NCBI RefSeq assembly: GCF_000384295.1 | Contig: NZ_KB913037.1 | Location: 10,780,228-10,844,227, forward strand | DNA from: Amycolatopsis balhimycina FH 1894 | GTDB lineage: Bacteria; Actinomycetota; Actinomycetes; Mycobacteriales; Pseudonocardiaceae | Direction: 5' to 3' | Length of the DNA stretch: 64,000 bases | Shown here: in pieces, positions 17,451-28,600 of the stretch | Numbering within the stretch: position 1 is the stretch's first letter | Layout of the letters: every line of letters starts with the position of its first letter | The notes under the pieces: generated by a model | The model's input: the letters and a program-made list of their open reading frames with translations, nothing else | The model's database searches: none | Told to the model about the DNA's origin: nothing | Translations under genes and position numbers: made by a program

Positions 17451-18610
17451 CGCCGCAGTGCTTCCGGGCCGAACCCGAACTCCGCCAGCACCGTGTCGGT
17501 GTGCTCGCCCAGCGCCGGGACCGGATCCATCCGCGGTGCCCGGCCGGGCACGGTGATCGGCGGCAGGGTGGCGCGGACCGGGCCGGCGGGGGTGCCGACC
17601 TCGGCGAACCGGTCGCGGGCCGTGAGCTGCGGGTGCGCCAGGACGTCGGGCAGTTCCCGGCGGCGCGCGTGGGCGATCCGGCCGGCGCTCAGCCGGGCTT
17701 CCAGCGCGGCGCCGGTCAACGCCGCGAAGATCGCCTCGATCTCCCGTTCCAGCGAAGCGCGGTTGGCGACGCGGGCGCTGCCGGTGGCGAACCGCTCGTC
17801 GGTGACCCAGCCGGGCCGCTCGACGGCGTGCTCGCAGAACGCCGCCCACTCGCGGTCGTTCTGCACGGCCAGCACCACTTCGGTCCCGTCGCCCGCGGCG
17901 AAGGAGCCGTACGGCGCGATCGCCGCGTGACTGGTGCCGGTCCGCGGTGGCGGCGTCCCGCCGTAGCCGGCGTAGTACAGCGGGAAGCCCATCCACTCGA
18001 CCAGCGAGTCGAACAGGCTGATCTCCAGCTCGGTGCCGCGGCCGGTGCGCTCCCGGTCGTAGAGCGCGGAAAGGATGCCGGAGAAGGCGTACATCCCGGC
18101 GCCGATGTCGGCGGCCGGGATGCCGCTCTTGGCCGGCTCGGCCGCGGACCCGGTCACCGACACCAGCCCGGCTTCGGACTGGATGAGCAGGTCGTAGGCC
18201 TTCGCGTCGCGATACGGGCCGCTCGAGCCGTAGCCGGAGATCGAACACGTGATCAGCCGCGGCCGGGACGAGCGGATCCGCGCCGCGCCCAGCCCGAGCC
18301 GTTCCGCGACGCCGGGCGCGAAGTTCTGCACGAACACGTCGGCCCGGTCGAGCAGGGCCGCCAGCACCGGCGCCGCGGCGTCGCTCTTGAGGTCGAGCGT
18401 GACGCTCTCCTTGGAGCGGTTGAGCCAGACGAAGTGGCTGGACAGGCCGTGCACGGTCTCGTCGTACGCGCGGGCGAAGTCGCCGCTGCCCGGCCGCTCG
18501 ATCTTGAGCACGCGGGCCCCGAGGTCGGCCAGGTGCCGGGTGGCCAGCGGCGCGGCGACCGCCTGTTCGCAGGACACGACGGTGACGCCGTCGAGGGGCA
18601 ACGAGGACAT
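17435..18610 (-). CDS. CaiB/BaiF class III CoA transferase
   Basis: 391 aa, the usual length. N-terminal LDGVTVVSCEQAVAAPLATRHLADLGARVLKIERP is the family's CoA-binding start; the catalytic aspartate lies in KAYDLLIQSEAGL (about residue 165), followed by the GSAAEPAKSGIPAADIGAGMYA loop. Known: forms a covalent aspartyl-CoA intermediate and moves CoA between carboxylic acids. Context: convergent with a CitE-like lyase gene (16232), a pairing seen in dicarboxylate pathways such as itaconate or citramalate breakdown. The specific substrate is inference only. Confidence 0.88.
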   Translation of the reverse strand: MSSLPLDGVTVVSCEQAVAAPLATRHLADLGARVLKIERPGSGDFARAYDETVHGLSSHFVWLNRSKESVTLDLKSDAAAPVLAALLDRADVFVQNFAPGVAERLGLGAARIRSSRPRLITCSISGYGSSGPYRDAKAYDLLIQSEAGLVSVTGSAAEPAKSGIPAADIGAGMYAFSGILSALYDRERTGRGTELEISLFDSLVEWMGFPLYYAGYGGTPPPRTGTSHAAIAPYGSFAAGDGTEVVLAVQNDREWAAFCEHAVERPGWVTDERFATGSARVANRASLEREIEAIFAALTGAALEARLSAGRIAHARRRELPDVLAHPQLTARDRFAEVGTPAGPVRATLPPITVPGRAPRMDPVPALGEHTDTVLAEFGFGPEALRRQGAV

Positions 18611-18645
18611 GGCCGCATCCTGCCACCCGGGGGCGCGCTACCCGG

Positions 18646-20409
18646 TCACGTCCCCTTCGCCAGGTCGAACGCCAGGCCGCTCGAGCGTTCGCCGCGGCCG
18701 ACGTCGCGGCGGACGCTCAGCCAGAGGGCCACCCGGCCGGTCTTCGTGCGGGTCCGGTTGTACGAAACCGTCAAGCGGGTGCCCGACCTCGGGACCTCCT
18801 CCTCGTTGACGAAGTACGACTGGCCGCGGTCGAAACCTTCGCGCAGCAACGCCGTTCTCGGGCGGATCGAGCTCGCGTCCACCTCGCTCGGCATCGCCGC
18901 GCGCTGCAGCTGGACCGCCCGGCTGTCGCCCGGCACGTGGACCGGGATGAACGGGATCCAGTTCTCCGGCACCGAGCTCATCACCTCGTACGCGATCGGC
19001 GCGCGCGGGGCGTCCGGTTGCTGTGGCTGGTGCCGCCGGCGGCGGAACGCGAGCGATTCGGCCGCCATCTCGTCGCCCGCCCGGCCTTCGCCGGTCGTCG
19101 TGCGGACGGTCTGCTCGATGCCCCACACCAGGTTGGCGCTCTCGTCGCGGACCAGGGCCACGTCCTCGAGCGCCGGTCCCGTCGCCACCTTCGGCGTGCC
19201 GGGCGGCAGCAGCATCCCGGGGCCGCCGCCGAGGGTGTACATCGACCAGTGCTCGGCGGCGCCGGCCGGGGTGATCCAGCGCCGCTCGCCGAACACGTCG
19301 GTCACGCACAGGCCCCCGACGGTCGCGAGCGTGCCGGCCGGCAGGTCGCACGGCAGCTGGTACCAGTCGTTGCTGAACACCAGTGCGAACTCGAGGAAGA
19401 TCAGCCGGGCCAGGTCGGTGCTGTCCGGGGTGACCGCGGCGAAGTTCGTCTTGCCGTCCTCGACCGCCCACCAGCGGGGCAGCGGCATGCCGGAGTAGCG
19501 CACCGGCGAGGGGAACACCGTCCGGTTGAGCGTGACCGGCGCCGGAGTGGCGCCCAGCGACCCCGGCACCGTGGAGAACGCGTGCCAGTCCAGCTCCCCG
19601 CCGGGGTACTCCGGCGCGGACAGCACCCGGTCGCCGGCGGCGATCGAGAAGCGGTGCTCCAGCCGCCGGGGGTCCCACGCAGAGTCGCCCGATGGCCGGT
19701 CCGGCGTGATCCCGCCGGGCTGGTCGATGAGGTCGTCGAACCAGCCGGTCAGCCGGGGGCCCAGCGCGTCCAGCTTGGTTCGTTGCTGGCGCGAAAGGCT
19801 CCGGATGCCGTCGGAGGCGTGCCCGCCCCCTTTGAGGTGCTGGTAGAGCAGGTAGCCGTCGAGGCGGCGGCCGGCCACCGCCTGCGTCGCCGCCCAGACC
19901 TCGGGGTGGGCGAGCTGTGCGGCGTCGTCCGGGCCGGGCAGCGCGATCGGGTACAACGCGACGAACTGCTCGGCGGCGTCCCCCAGCCCCGAGGCCCGGG
20001 CGAGCAGCCGCAGCCATCGGCGGCCCAGCGCCAGGCGCAGGTCGAACGAGATCGGCTCGGTGCCGAACGCGAACGGCAGCGGCCGCCGCTCGGCGACCGT
20101 CTCGAGTGGACGGTCCGGTGGCAGCGGGCCCGGCGTGCCCTTCGGTTCGACGTCGGAGCGGAACCGGCCCGGCGCGCTGGCCGTGACCGAGTAGGTGGCG
20201 GTCACCGGCGAACCGGCGTCGCTGCCGCGGAACTCGCCGAGCTGCCACTGGCGGGCCAGCAGCCACAGCGGGTCACGCACTTCGGCCCGCAGCGCCCTGG
20301 TGAAGTCGGTCGTGCGCGGCCGGCCCTCCAGGCGGTTCCAGACCCCGACCGCCGGGTTTTCGCGGCGGGTCAGCGCGCCGGCGAGGTCGGTGATGCGGGG
20401 CTCACTCAT
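18646..20409 (-). CDS. Unknown 587-aa protein, last gene of giant-protein operon
   Basis: Not recognised. 587 aa, soluble, no signal peptide or membrane segment. Visible features: N-terminal RALRAEVRDPLWLLARQWQLGEFRG; a Trp/Tyr-rich middle (FALVFSNDWYQLPCDLPAG, then VTDVFGERRWITPAG); and C-terminal ENWIPFIPVHVPG and RTALLREGFDRGQSYFVNEEEVPRSG, which look like beta-rich structural segments. The start overlaps the stop of the 1737-aa gene by 8 bp. The close packing says it works with the six upstream proteins. A structural or scaffold role is a guess. Confidence 0.85.
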   Translation of the reverse strand: MSEPRITDLAGALTRRENPAVGVWNRLEGRPRTTDFTRALRAEVRDPLWLLARQWQLGEFRGSDAGSPVTATYSVTASAPGRFRSDVEPKGTPGPLPPDRPLETVAERRPLPFAFGTEPISFDLRLALGRRWLRLLARASGLGDAAEQFVALYPIALPGPDDAAQLAHPEVWAATQAVAGRRLDGYLLYQHLKGGGHASDGIRSLSRQQRTKLDALGPRLTGWFDDLIDQPGGITPDRPSGDSAWDPRRLEHRFSIAAGDRVLSAPEYPGGELDWHAFSTVPGSLGATPAPVTLNRTVFPSPVRYSGMPLPRWWAVEDGKTNFAAVTPDSTDLARLIFLEFALVFSNDWYQLPCDLPAGTLATVGGLCVTDVFGERRWITPAGAAEHWSMYTLGGGPGMLLPPGTPKVATGPALEDVALVRDESANLVWGIEQTVRTTTGEGRAGDEMAAESLAFRRRRHQPQQPDAPRAPIAYEVMSSVPENWIPFIPVHVPGDSRAVQLQRAAMPSEVDASSIRPRTALLREGFDRGQSYFVNEEEVPRSGTRLTVSYNRTRTKTGRVALWLSVRRDVGRGERSSGLAFDLAKGT

Positions 20410-23400
20410 GGTCTGCCTTCCAGCGGGTGTTGGCGATCGCCAGGTCGGTGCTGATCGTGATCGGCTGCCGGGTGGCCGACAGCACGGTGGCCGGCAGGAG
20501 CTGCGCGTACCCGGTGTCGTCCAGGTGCGCCGGTTCGACGAGCCGCGTCTTGGCGAGGTCGAAGGTTTCGTTGACGGCGGCGACGAGGTCGTCGGCGGCC
20601 CAGGTCCCGGTCTTCACCGGCGGGGTCACCAGCAGCATCGCCTGCGGCGGCTCGGAGTCCGGGCTGTCCGCGTGGACGGCGATGCTCGTGGTCTCCCGGT
20701 CGGCGGGGATCACCTCGGTCCACTCGTCGAACAGCAGGCCGCACTCGCTGTCGGCGTTGCGCGACGGCTCGGTCGCGTAGTGCGCCGTGAACAGCAACCG
20801 GTCTTCGGTGAGGTCGGCGCCGGCCGCGAACTCCATGCCGAGCCAGTGGTCGCCGGACCGCCGCGGCAGCTGGACCGGTCGCAGCCGCGTGTCGTCGTCG
20901 TTCTCGGCGTCGTGGCCGAGCAGGCCGCCGCTGCCGCGCAGCGCGTCGCTGAGCAGGACGACGCGTTCCCAGAGCCGGGGCATGTCGCGGACCCGGGCGA
21001 TGCCGTGCAGCCAGTCGTCCACCGGGAAGTCCCGGTTGACCGGCGCCTGAGTCAGGTGCCGCACCAGGTCTTCGCTGTCATCGAGGGCGTCGTGCAGGTC
21101 CCCGGCCAGCTGGCCGGGGAGCGCGTACTCGGGCACCACGAAGACGTCGGTGCCGAGCATCGCCTGCAGAGCCTCGATGGCGGCCTTGGTGCGGTCCGAC
21201 GAGGTTACGGCCTGGTCGAAGCCGGTGAGCGCGGTGGTCGCCGCCGCCAGCCGGCCGATGACTTCGGTCTGTAGCGCGCGGGCCCGGGTCAGCAGTTCGC
21301 GGCCGAACTCCACCACCTGGTCCTGCGTGGCGGTCAGGTCGAGGCCGGTGGGGTCGAAGGCGGTCAGCGGCAGCAGGCGGCCGACGTCGTGCAGCAGGTC
21401 GCTGAGCGTCGAGGTGCCGGTGCCGGCGATGTCCTGGAGGTCGTGGAGCCGGTCGGCGAAGTCGTCCCGCTTGTGGCGGACCGCCGAGCGGAACTCGTTC
21501 GGGGTCTTCGGGTCGACGGCCGGCGTCGTGACGACCAGCCGTTCCACCTGCCGCAGCAACCGGATGCGCTCGGGGTCCGGAGTGGACTTCGGCAGCGCGT
21601 CGTACGCGGTGAGCAGGGTGTTGGCGGCGGCGAGCGCGCCGGCCATCCGCTCGGCGGTTGTCGCCACCGCGGCCAGCACGGCCGAGAAGACCCCGCGCCG
21701 CCACGCGATCAGCTCGCCCCAGCCGCTGCGGACGACGCCGAAGCCGGCCGCGGTGGTGACGAGCTCGGCGTACCGCGTCAGCAGCGTGTCGATGCGGTCG
21801 AGCACGTCGGCGCGCTTCGGCGGCGCGGGCGACGGCGGGTACAGCTTCGCCACGTCGACGATGTAGCCGCCCACGTCGCCGGCGAGATCGTGCAGGGAGT
21901 CCCGCACCGCTTCCGGCCGCTTTTTCGTGACCGTGACGGCGTCGTCGAGACTCCGGTCCACCGCGGCGGAACCGGCCGCGGGGACGAGGTCGGTGGGCCG
22001 CAGTGGCCGTCCGGTCGTCAGCAGCGTCCGCAGTGCGGTGATCAGCGGGGACAGCTCGAAGAACGTGATCTTGCCGTCGATCCGCTCGGTGTAGCGGATG
22101 GTCAGCTCGGTGTCCGGGCGCGGGTGGTCGTGCTCGACGACGACCCCGATGATCCGGTCGTCGAGCTCGGCCATGGCCGGGTCGCCGGTCGGCCGCACGG
22201 CCCAGAGCAGGTCGATCGGTGACAAGCCCAGCTCGTCCTGGGTGACGTCGTGGTGCTGCGCGTGCCCGTCCTCGTCGGTCCAGGTGACCCGGGCCGCGAC
22301 GGACCTCGGCGGTGGCAGCAGGCTGGGCAGCCAGTCGTCGACCGCGGGCTCGGCCTTCGCGCGGGGCGAGTCGCCGCCGCCCGGGTTGAGCCCGGTCCGC
22401 AGCCGGAGGCCGAACCGGTGGGTGAGCGTCGTGCCGCTGCGCGGCGTCTCGATCACCGTCGGCTCGGGCGGCAGGCCGTCCTTGGCGTAGGCGTCGAGCG
22501 TCGCCGAGGCCCGCTCGACGTTGCCGGCGAGCGCCTGGTGGGCGGACTCGGCGACGGCGAGGTCGGCGACGGCGTCGTTGGCGTCGAGCAGCAGGGCCGC
22601 CTCGTCGCTGATCGCCTTCTTCTGACCGGGGTCCGCCTCGGGCAGCCCGGCGAGGCCGAACGGGTAGGTCCGCGACACCCCGGCACCGTTGAGGTGCCGG
22701 ACCAGCGCGAGCCCGTCGACGACGTTCCCGGCCTCGACCTGCGTGATCTTGCCCGGCTCGACCGCGGTCTCGGTGATCTTCCCCGCGCGCAGCGGGAACT
22801 TCAGCCGCAGCCCGGCGATGAACCGGTCGACCTCGGCCTCGGCGTGGCGGTCGTGCAGCCCGCGCTCGAACCGGTAGCCGAGCAGCGCGCCCAGCGACTG
22901 GCCCTGCCGCATCCCGGCGAGGATGCCGAGGGCGACCCGGACACGTCCGGAGCCGAGGTTCACCGCGAACGTGCCGGGGTTTCCGGGGGTGCGGTTGGCG
23001 GCGTAGCCGGCGCGCAGCACGGCCGCGGTCCGGGCGTGCGCCGGCGACGGCGTGTGCACGAAGCCTTCGTTCTTTTCGTCGTGCAGCAACGGTTTCCCGC
23101 CGGCGAACACCGTGGCGAGCGGGCCGGTGAGGGTGACCGGGGTGAGCGGGTCGGTGCTCGGGCGGACGTCTTCCAGCCAGCCGTACGCGCCGAGGTGCAG
23201 CCCCGGTTTCGCGGTGCCGGTGCCGCCGGGCCCGAACCGCAGCTCGGCCAGCCGTTCGGTGGCCAGCCCCAGCCGCCAGGCGTCGAGCCGGTAGGCGGCC
23301 AGGTCGAGGTGTTCGGCGAGCACCCGCTCCAGCTTGGCCGTCGGCAGGCCGGCCAGCAGCCCGAGCGCGGTGACCTGCTCGGCCAGCGCGGCGGTCGGCC

Positions 23401-25615
23401 CCGGCTGGTGCAGGACACCCGGGATGAAGTCGACGAGCAGCTGAGACGGGTTGCCGGTGACGGCGGGTGCGGGGGAGTACAGCAGCCGGAACCGGCTCTC
23501 GCTGAGCGCCTGCTCGCCGGCGGCCGGGATCCGGACGTGCACGAACGGCGAGTCCGCTGGGGACAGTCCGGGCACGCCGGCCGCGCTCGCGAGGGCCCGG
23601 GCCGCGTCGTCCCAGCCGAGCAGGACCGCGTGCCGAAGCAGCAGGTACAGCAACGCCGCCGGCGGCGTGTCGTCCGTGAAGCCGAGCTCCAGCCGGATCG
23701 CATGGAGGTCGGTGCCGGCCAGGTCGGCCAGCAGGCGCACGTAGTTCTTGTGGTCGGGGGTGTAGTCCCGGATCGGGTCGGTCTCCGACAGCGGGCGGTC
23801 GTCGACGAGCGGGGCCAGGATCGGCTGCTGGAAGTCGGTGAACAACCGGCGCAGCAGGTCCGGGTCCCGGCCCGGGCCGGTGTCGGCGCCGAACCGCGCG
23901 AGCAGCGCCCGCACCGGTCCCGGCAGGCCCAGCCCGTCGAGCGCCGGCAGCACGGTCGAGCCCAGCCCGCCGAGGTTCTCCCGGTTGAAGAGGTCCTCGA
24001 CGCTTTGGGCGTACCGCTGGTGGTACTCGGCCGAGGTCGGGTGCAGCGCCAGGAGGTCCAGCAGCCGCTGGTGCGGGTCGGGCGCGCCGGGGTCCAGGCG
24101 CGGCACCCGGCCGACGGCCGCCGTCCAGTCCGCGCCCACCGCGGTCAGCACCTTGGTGAGCGCGCGGCGGTGGGTGGCCGAGGCCGGGTAGGCGAGCTTG
24201 GAGAACACCGTCGTCGGCAGGATGCCGTAAGGCTGCCGCCCGATCTTGACGGCCGGCAGCGGGCCGCGGCCGGAGACGTACTTCAGGAAGAAGTCGCGGG
24301 TGGCGGCGACCGCGGCCGGGCCGAGCAGCGGGTTCAGCGCGGTCTGCAGGAAGTAACCCCAGGTCGCCGGCCACAGCGCGGTGTTGGCGGCGCGCGCGTC
24401 GCGCTGGTCGGTGCCGTCCGCGTTCGGCATCCCGGTGAGCACTCCCGCGTCGAGGCCGAGCAGGTCGGCGAACACCCGGCCGTCGCTCCGGCCGGTCCAG
24501 TCCGCCGCCGCGGCCGCGGCCGCTCCGGTGGTGCTGCGCAGCGCCGCGGCCGCCTCCGCTTCCTCGTCCTGCCCGGCGGCCAGCACGTCGGTGTTGTTCG
24601 TCGGGGTGCCCTGCGGCAGCAGGCTGAAGCCGTCCGGGCTGCGCAGCTGGTGGGTGATGAGCTCGGCGAGGTCGGTCGCGGTCTTCGCCGGGGTGGACTG
24701 CTCGCGCAGCCCGAACGCGACGAGCCGGTCGAGCCCGCCGCGGATCTCGTCGGTCAGCGGGATCCGCACGCCCATCCCGAGCGCGACGGCGCGGTCGAAG
24801 TCGGTCAGCCAGCGCAGCTCGTCCGGGACGTGCAGGACGCCGGTCTGCTCGTTCACGCTGATCTGGTCGACGGCATGGGGGTCCGGGCTGACCGGCAGCG
24901 TCGCCGGCACCGCCGCGCCGGTGACCGACACGACCTGACGGCTCCCGAGGTACCCACGCACCTGGAAGCGGTCCGGCAACAGCCGGGCCTGCGCCGGCTG
25001 CGTCCACGAGTCCGCCGCGGTGCTGTCCGCGGCGGGCGCGGGGAGCACGAGGAACGCGACCGCGACGTCGTTGCCCGGGCTCACCGGCGCACCGTCCACT
25101 CCGGACGGACGGCGGGCGCGGATCGCGTTCGCCCGCGTGTCGTTGTTGCCGACCGCGGTGCGCAGCGCGGCCTCGGCCTGCCGCAGCAGCAGCCGGTCGC
25201 CGTGGGCGCGCCACACCGCGGTCCAGTACGCGACGGTCGGCGCCCGGTCGTTCGCGGCCACCGCGGCCGTGCTCCGGACGACGAGCACGACGGTGGTGCC
25301 GGGCACGATGGCCGGTTCGTCGGCGGGGTTCGCGGGGACCCGGGTGGTCAGCAGCCAGGCGGCGCGCCCCGCGGCCACGCGCCCGGCTAGCTCCTGCCAC
25401 GCGGCCGCCAGGGGAACCGGCCGCTTCGCGGCGGCCCACCGGGCGGTCCAGTAGGCGTCGACCGCGCCGATCTCGGCCACCGTCGGCTTCGTTTCGAACT
25501 TGTCCACCGACCACTCGTCCGGGAACACCCGGACCAGCAGCTCGGCCGGCGTGAACCGGGTTTCGAGCCGCACCGGGCCGAGCAGCACCGGGAAGTCGTC
25601 ACTCAAGGCGGTCAT
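20402..25615 (-). CDS. Unknown giant protein, 1737 aa
   Basis: Not recognised. ATG 25615 overlaps the stop of the preceding gene (ATGA). The N-terminal part opens FPVLLGPVRLETRFTPAELL and looks beta-rich; the middle is long and helix-rich with many Asp/Leu repeats. Around residues 1560-1640 helices such as TALTGFDQAVTSSDRTKAAI could form coiled coils. The C-terminus again has sandwich-like segments (AAGADLTEDRLLFTAHYATE). No signal peptide, no transmembrane helix, no ATPase motif. It is the largest product of the operon and overlaps the next gene by 8 bp. Confidence 0.88.
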   Translation of the reverse strand: MTALSDDFPVLLGPVRLETRFTPAELLVRVFPDEWSVDKFETKPTVAEIGAVDAYWTARWAAAKRPVPLAAAWQELAGRVAAGRAAWLLTTRVPANPADEPAIVPGTTVVLVVRSTAAVAANDRAPTVAYWTAVWRAHGDRLLLRQAEAALRTAVGNNDTRANAIRARRPSGVDGAPVSPGNDVAVAFLVLPAPAADSTAADSWTQPAQARLLPDRFQVRGYLGSRQVVSVTGAAVPATLPVSPDPHAVDQISVNEQTGVLHVPDELRWLTDFDRAVALGMGVRIPLTDEIRGGLDRLVAFGLREQSTPAKTATDLAELITHQLRSPDGFSLLPQGTPTNNTDVLAAGQDEEAEAAAALRSTTGAAAAAAADWTGRSDGRVFADLLGLDAGVLTGMPNADGTDQRDARAANTALWPATWGYFLQTALNPLLGPAAVAATRDFFLKYVSGRGPLPAVKIGRQPYGILPTTVFSKLAYPASATHRRALTKVLTAVGADWTAAVGRVPRLDPGAPDPHQRLLDLLALHPTSAEYHQRYAQSVEDLFNRENLGGLGSTVLPALDGLGLPGPVRALLARFGADTGPGRDPDLLRRLFTDFQQPILAPLVDDRPLSETDPIRDYTPDHKNYVRLLADLAGTDLHAIRLELGFTDDTPPAALLYLLLRHAVLLGWDDAARALASAAGVPGLSPADSPFVHVRIPAAGEQALSESRFRLLYSPAPAVTGNPSQLLVDFIPGVLHQPGPTAALAEQVTALGLLAGLPTAKLERVLAEHLDLAAYRLDAWRLGLATERLAELRFGPGGTGTAKPGLHLGAYGWLEDVRPSTDPLTPVTLTGPLATVFAGGKPLLHDEKNEGFVHTPSPAHARTAAVLRAGYAANRTPGNPGTFAVNLGSGRVRVALGILAGMRQGQSLGALLGYRFERGLHDRHAEAEVDRFIAGLRLKFPLRAGKITETAVEPGKITQVEAGNVVDGLALVRHLNGAGVSRTYPFGLAGLPEADPGQKKAISDEAALLLDANDAVADLAVAESAHQALAGNVERASATLDAYAKDGLPPEPTVIETPRSGTTLTHRFGLRLRTGLNPGGGDSPRAKAEPAVDDWLPSLLPPPRSVAARVTWTDEDGHAQHHDVTQDELGLSPIDLLWAVRPTGDPAMAELDDRIIGVVVEHDHPRPDTELTIRYTERIDGKITFFELSPLITALRTLLTTGRPLRPTDLVPAAGSAAVDRSLDDAVTVTKKRPEAVRDSLHDLAGDVGGYIVDVAKLYPPSPAPPKRADVLDRIDTLLTRYAELVTTAAGFGVVRSGWGELIAWRRGVFSAVLAAVATTAERMAGALAAANTLLTAYDALPKSTPDPERIRLLRQVERLVVTTPAVDPKTPNEFRSAVRHKRDDFADRLHDLQDIAGTGTSTLSDLLHDVGRLLPLTAFDPTGLDLTATQDQVVEFGRELLTRARALQTEVIGRLAAATTALTGFDQAVTSSDRTKAAIEALQAMLGTDVFVVPEYALPGQLAGDLHDALDDSEDLVRHLTQAPVNRDFPVDDWLHGIARVRDMPRLWERVVLLSDALRGSGGLLGHDAENDDDTRLRPVQLPRRSGDHWLGMEFAAGADLTEDRLLFTAHYATEPSRNADSECGLLFDEWTEVIPADRETTSIAVHADSPDSEPPQAMLLVTPPVKTGTWAADDLVAAVNETFDLAKTRLVEPAHLDDTGYAQLLPATVLSATRQPITISTDLAIANTRWKADHE

Positions 25616-28600
25616 CGCGGCAACATCTCCTGTGCGTGCACGGCCACCATCACGGGGACCTGGAAAAGGATGTAGGCGAGGTCGGCCGAACCGAGGCCCG
25701 AGAACCAGAGCGGCAGGTTCTCGTCTTCGGCGCGCTGGTCCTTCTTCTCGCGGTCGTCGTCCGAGTGGTCGAAGTCGCCGAGGGCGACCTGGACGGCCGG
25801 GTCCAGCTCGAGGAACCCGGTCCGGCCCGGATCGACGTCGTCCCAGGTGAGGTCGTTCCACACCTCGACGTGGGTGGGCGGTCCGTCGTCGACGCCGAAG
25901 CGCGGGTCGCCGGGGCGTTCCTTCAGCACGAAGAACCAGCCGGGGTCGGCCCCCGGCGTGCCGAGGGCTTCGTCGGCGTCCAGGTCGAAGCCGAGCAGGT
26001 AGATGTCCGGCTCGACCTTCGCCTCGTACCGGGGCAGCCGGACCTGCTCCGCCGACGGCAGGCCGTCGGTCGGCAGGTCGGCCAGCTCCCGGGGCTGCGT
26101 CGGGTCGTTCCCGGGGAACTGCGCGCGCTGCGCGTAGATCGCGGCCGTGGGGTACTTCTTGAGCAGCTCGCCGCGGACGACCAGGACCAGGTCGTCGCGT
26201 TGCGGGCCACCGGGACGCGGGTCGTCCGGCTGCCGGTTTTCGTTGTCCCCCAGCCGGGTCGCGGGCGGCCACTCGTGGATCGGCGGGATGTCGTAGCCCC
26301 GCTCCCGCCGCAGCCCGGCGGTCTCGTTCGGCACGGGCAGCGTCGTGACCGGGTCCCAGAACTGCCGGAACGGCGTCCCGCGCTGGTCGGTCGGGTACTC
26401 CCGCCACAGCAGTTCGCGGGCCATCTCGTGGTTGAGGCCGACGAGGAAGGACTCGATGAACTCGCGGTTGTTCGCCAGCAGCGTGATCGAGTTCGGCGGC
26501 AGCAGGCTCAGGTTCGGGACGAGGCTGTCGACCGAGACGTCCAGCAGCGTCCGGTAGGTCGGCACGTCGAACACGGGGTAGGCCATGGCTTCGATGAACT
26601 GGGCGGCGAACGGCCGCAGCCGCTCGGGCAGGCTGACCGACCCTTCGAGCAGGGCGCGGGGCACGGTCTCGTCGGCGTTCAGCCCGGTGAGCACCGAGGT
26701 GGTGGTCTCGACGAGGTCCAGCGGCGGTGCGGGTTTCACCTTGCCGACCGCCACCCCCGCGTCGAAGCCCTGGTGGAGCTCGCGCAGCGCGGCCTTGAAC
26801 CGCTGCGCCTCGGCGCTGTCGGAGGTACCGGTGTGCGGTGCGGCCGGGTCGCCGATGGCGCGCAGCACGAAATCCGGGCTGAGCGGCAGGGAACCCACTG
26901 GATCCGCATCGGGTGGCCGGGTCGGGTGCAGGGTGGCCGTCAGGTCCCGGGGCGTGACGAGCGCACCCGGGGTGACCTTGACCGGCGCCGCGACGACGGG
27001 GTCGAGTTCAGCGTCCATTCTGGACAGAAGCGCGGCGGCGGACTGGCCGGGGAAGGGCAGGGTTCGCATCAACCGCGAGCCGGGCCGGGTGATGCGGCGC
27101 ATCGCGGGCGAGACGGGCGCGGTCGCGACCCGGCTGCTCGCCACCCGGAACCCGACGGCGACCTGGCTCGAGGGGTCGGCGACGAGGCCGGCGGCGCCCG
27201 CGGCGGCGAAGGTGCCGCTGCCACCTGCGGCAGCGAAGCTGCTGTTGCTCGCCGCGGTCGTGACCCGCGAGTGCGCCGGTGCGGTGAGCGTCAGCGACCG
27301 GCCCGGCGCCGAGGCCGGGGCGGCGGCCAGTGCGGCGGCCCCGCTGCCCGTCGGCGGGTCGATGTGCTTGGCCTGCAACACGTTCCCGACCTCGCGGGCG
27401 AGCTGGGCAGCCCGGATCCGGCCGTTCGCGACCAGGACGTCGCCGACCTGGGCCCAGGCCGCGGCCATCAGCTCCTCGTCGTGGGCGCGGACGACTTCGG
27501 TGCCGAGGTTCGCCGCGATCCGGAAGCGCGGGTCGAGGTTGAGCCGGTGCAGCCAGCCGCGCAGGACCTCCGGGGACACCGGGGTGCCGTTCTCGTCGTT
27601 CAGCAGCCGGGTGGTCAGCGCGTGCCAGCGCCCGTACAGCGGCGGCGTGATGATCGGGTCCGGGCCGGCGGCCGCCGCCAGGCTCGCGGCGTGCGCCGCC
27701 GCGGGCTCGTGGCGCTGGTAGTCGTCGGCCAGGTTGAGCAGGCCGGCCATGGCCTGCTCGAACGGGTGCGGGTAGGGCGGGGCCGCCCCGGTGTCGATGA
27801 AGTGGTCCCAGTTGTCCGCCGGGTCGATCGGGTCGCCGGCGCGTTCGGGCACCTTCAGCGCACCCCGCAGCGGCAGCACGCCGCCCTGGTCCGTGATGGG
27901 CGGCAGGTTCAGGTCGAACGGCCCGTGGACGTCGAGGTCCCGCTTGCCGATCCGCGGATCCGGGGCCTGCGGGCGGAGCAGCCGGACCAGGAACTCGAAG
28001 TCGCCCGCGGTGCCCGTGGCGAAGGCCCAGCGGTGGTAGTACGGCAGGACGCCCTCGGCCGGGCGGTTCGCGTAGTGCGGGCCCCAGCTCGAATACAGCG
28101 CGTTCGGCGCCACCGCCGGGTCCAGCCCGAGCCCCGCGAGCCGGCCGGACTCGAACGTCGGCACGAGGAACGCCTCGTACGCGGTGCCCGGTTCCAGGTG
28201 GCGCGGGCAGATCAGCCGGGAGCAGGCGTTGTCGGCGTTGGTGCGCACCACTTCGGCGAGGGCGGCCAGCGCGGCGGTCGTGCCGTCGGTGGCGACCGGG
28301 TCGGCCAGGGAGCCGTTGACGTGCACGTGCGCCCAGGCGCCGAGCTGGTCCGCCGGCGGCAGTGTGCCGGCCGGGTCCGCGACGGTGATCGCCGGCAGCG
28401 GGCCACCGGCCTTCGGGACCTCGGTGAACTCGCTGCCGGTGGCGAGGACGACGAGCGCCAGCCACGGGGTGAGCCGGGCGGTGTGGCCGTCCGCGGCCGC
28501 CGGGCTGTAGCGCCAGAGGAAGTCCTCCTCGGAGAACTCGATGTGCGCCAGGTAGTTCGGTTCGAAGCTGGGCACGCCGGGCCGCGGTTCGGTGCGGGAG

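Noticed and set aside
22250..25390. 1046-aa plus-strand frame inside the 1737-aa gene
   Set aside because: Arg/Gly/Val-rich shadow with no start signal; the minus-strand frame is coupled to neighbours and has normal composition.
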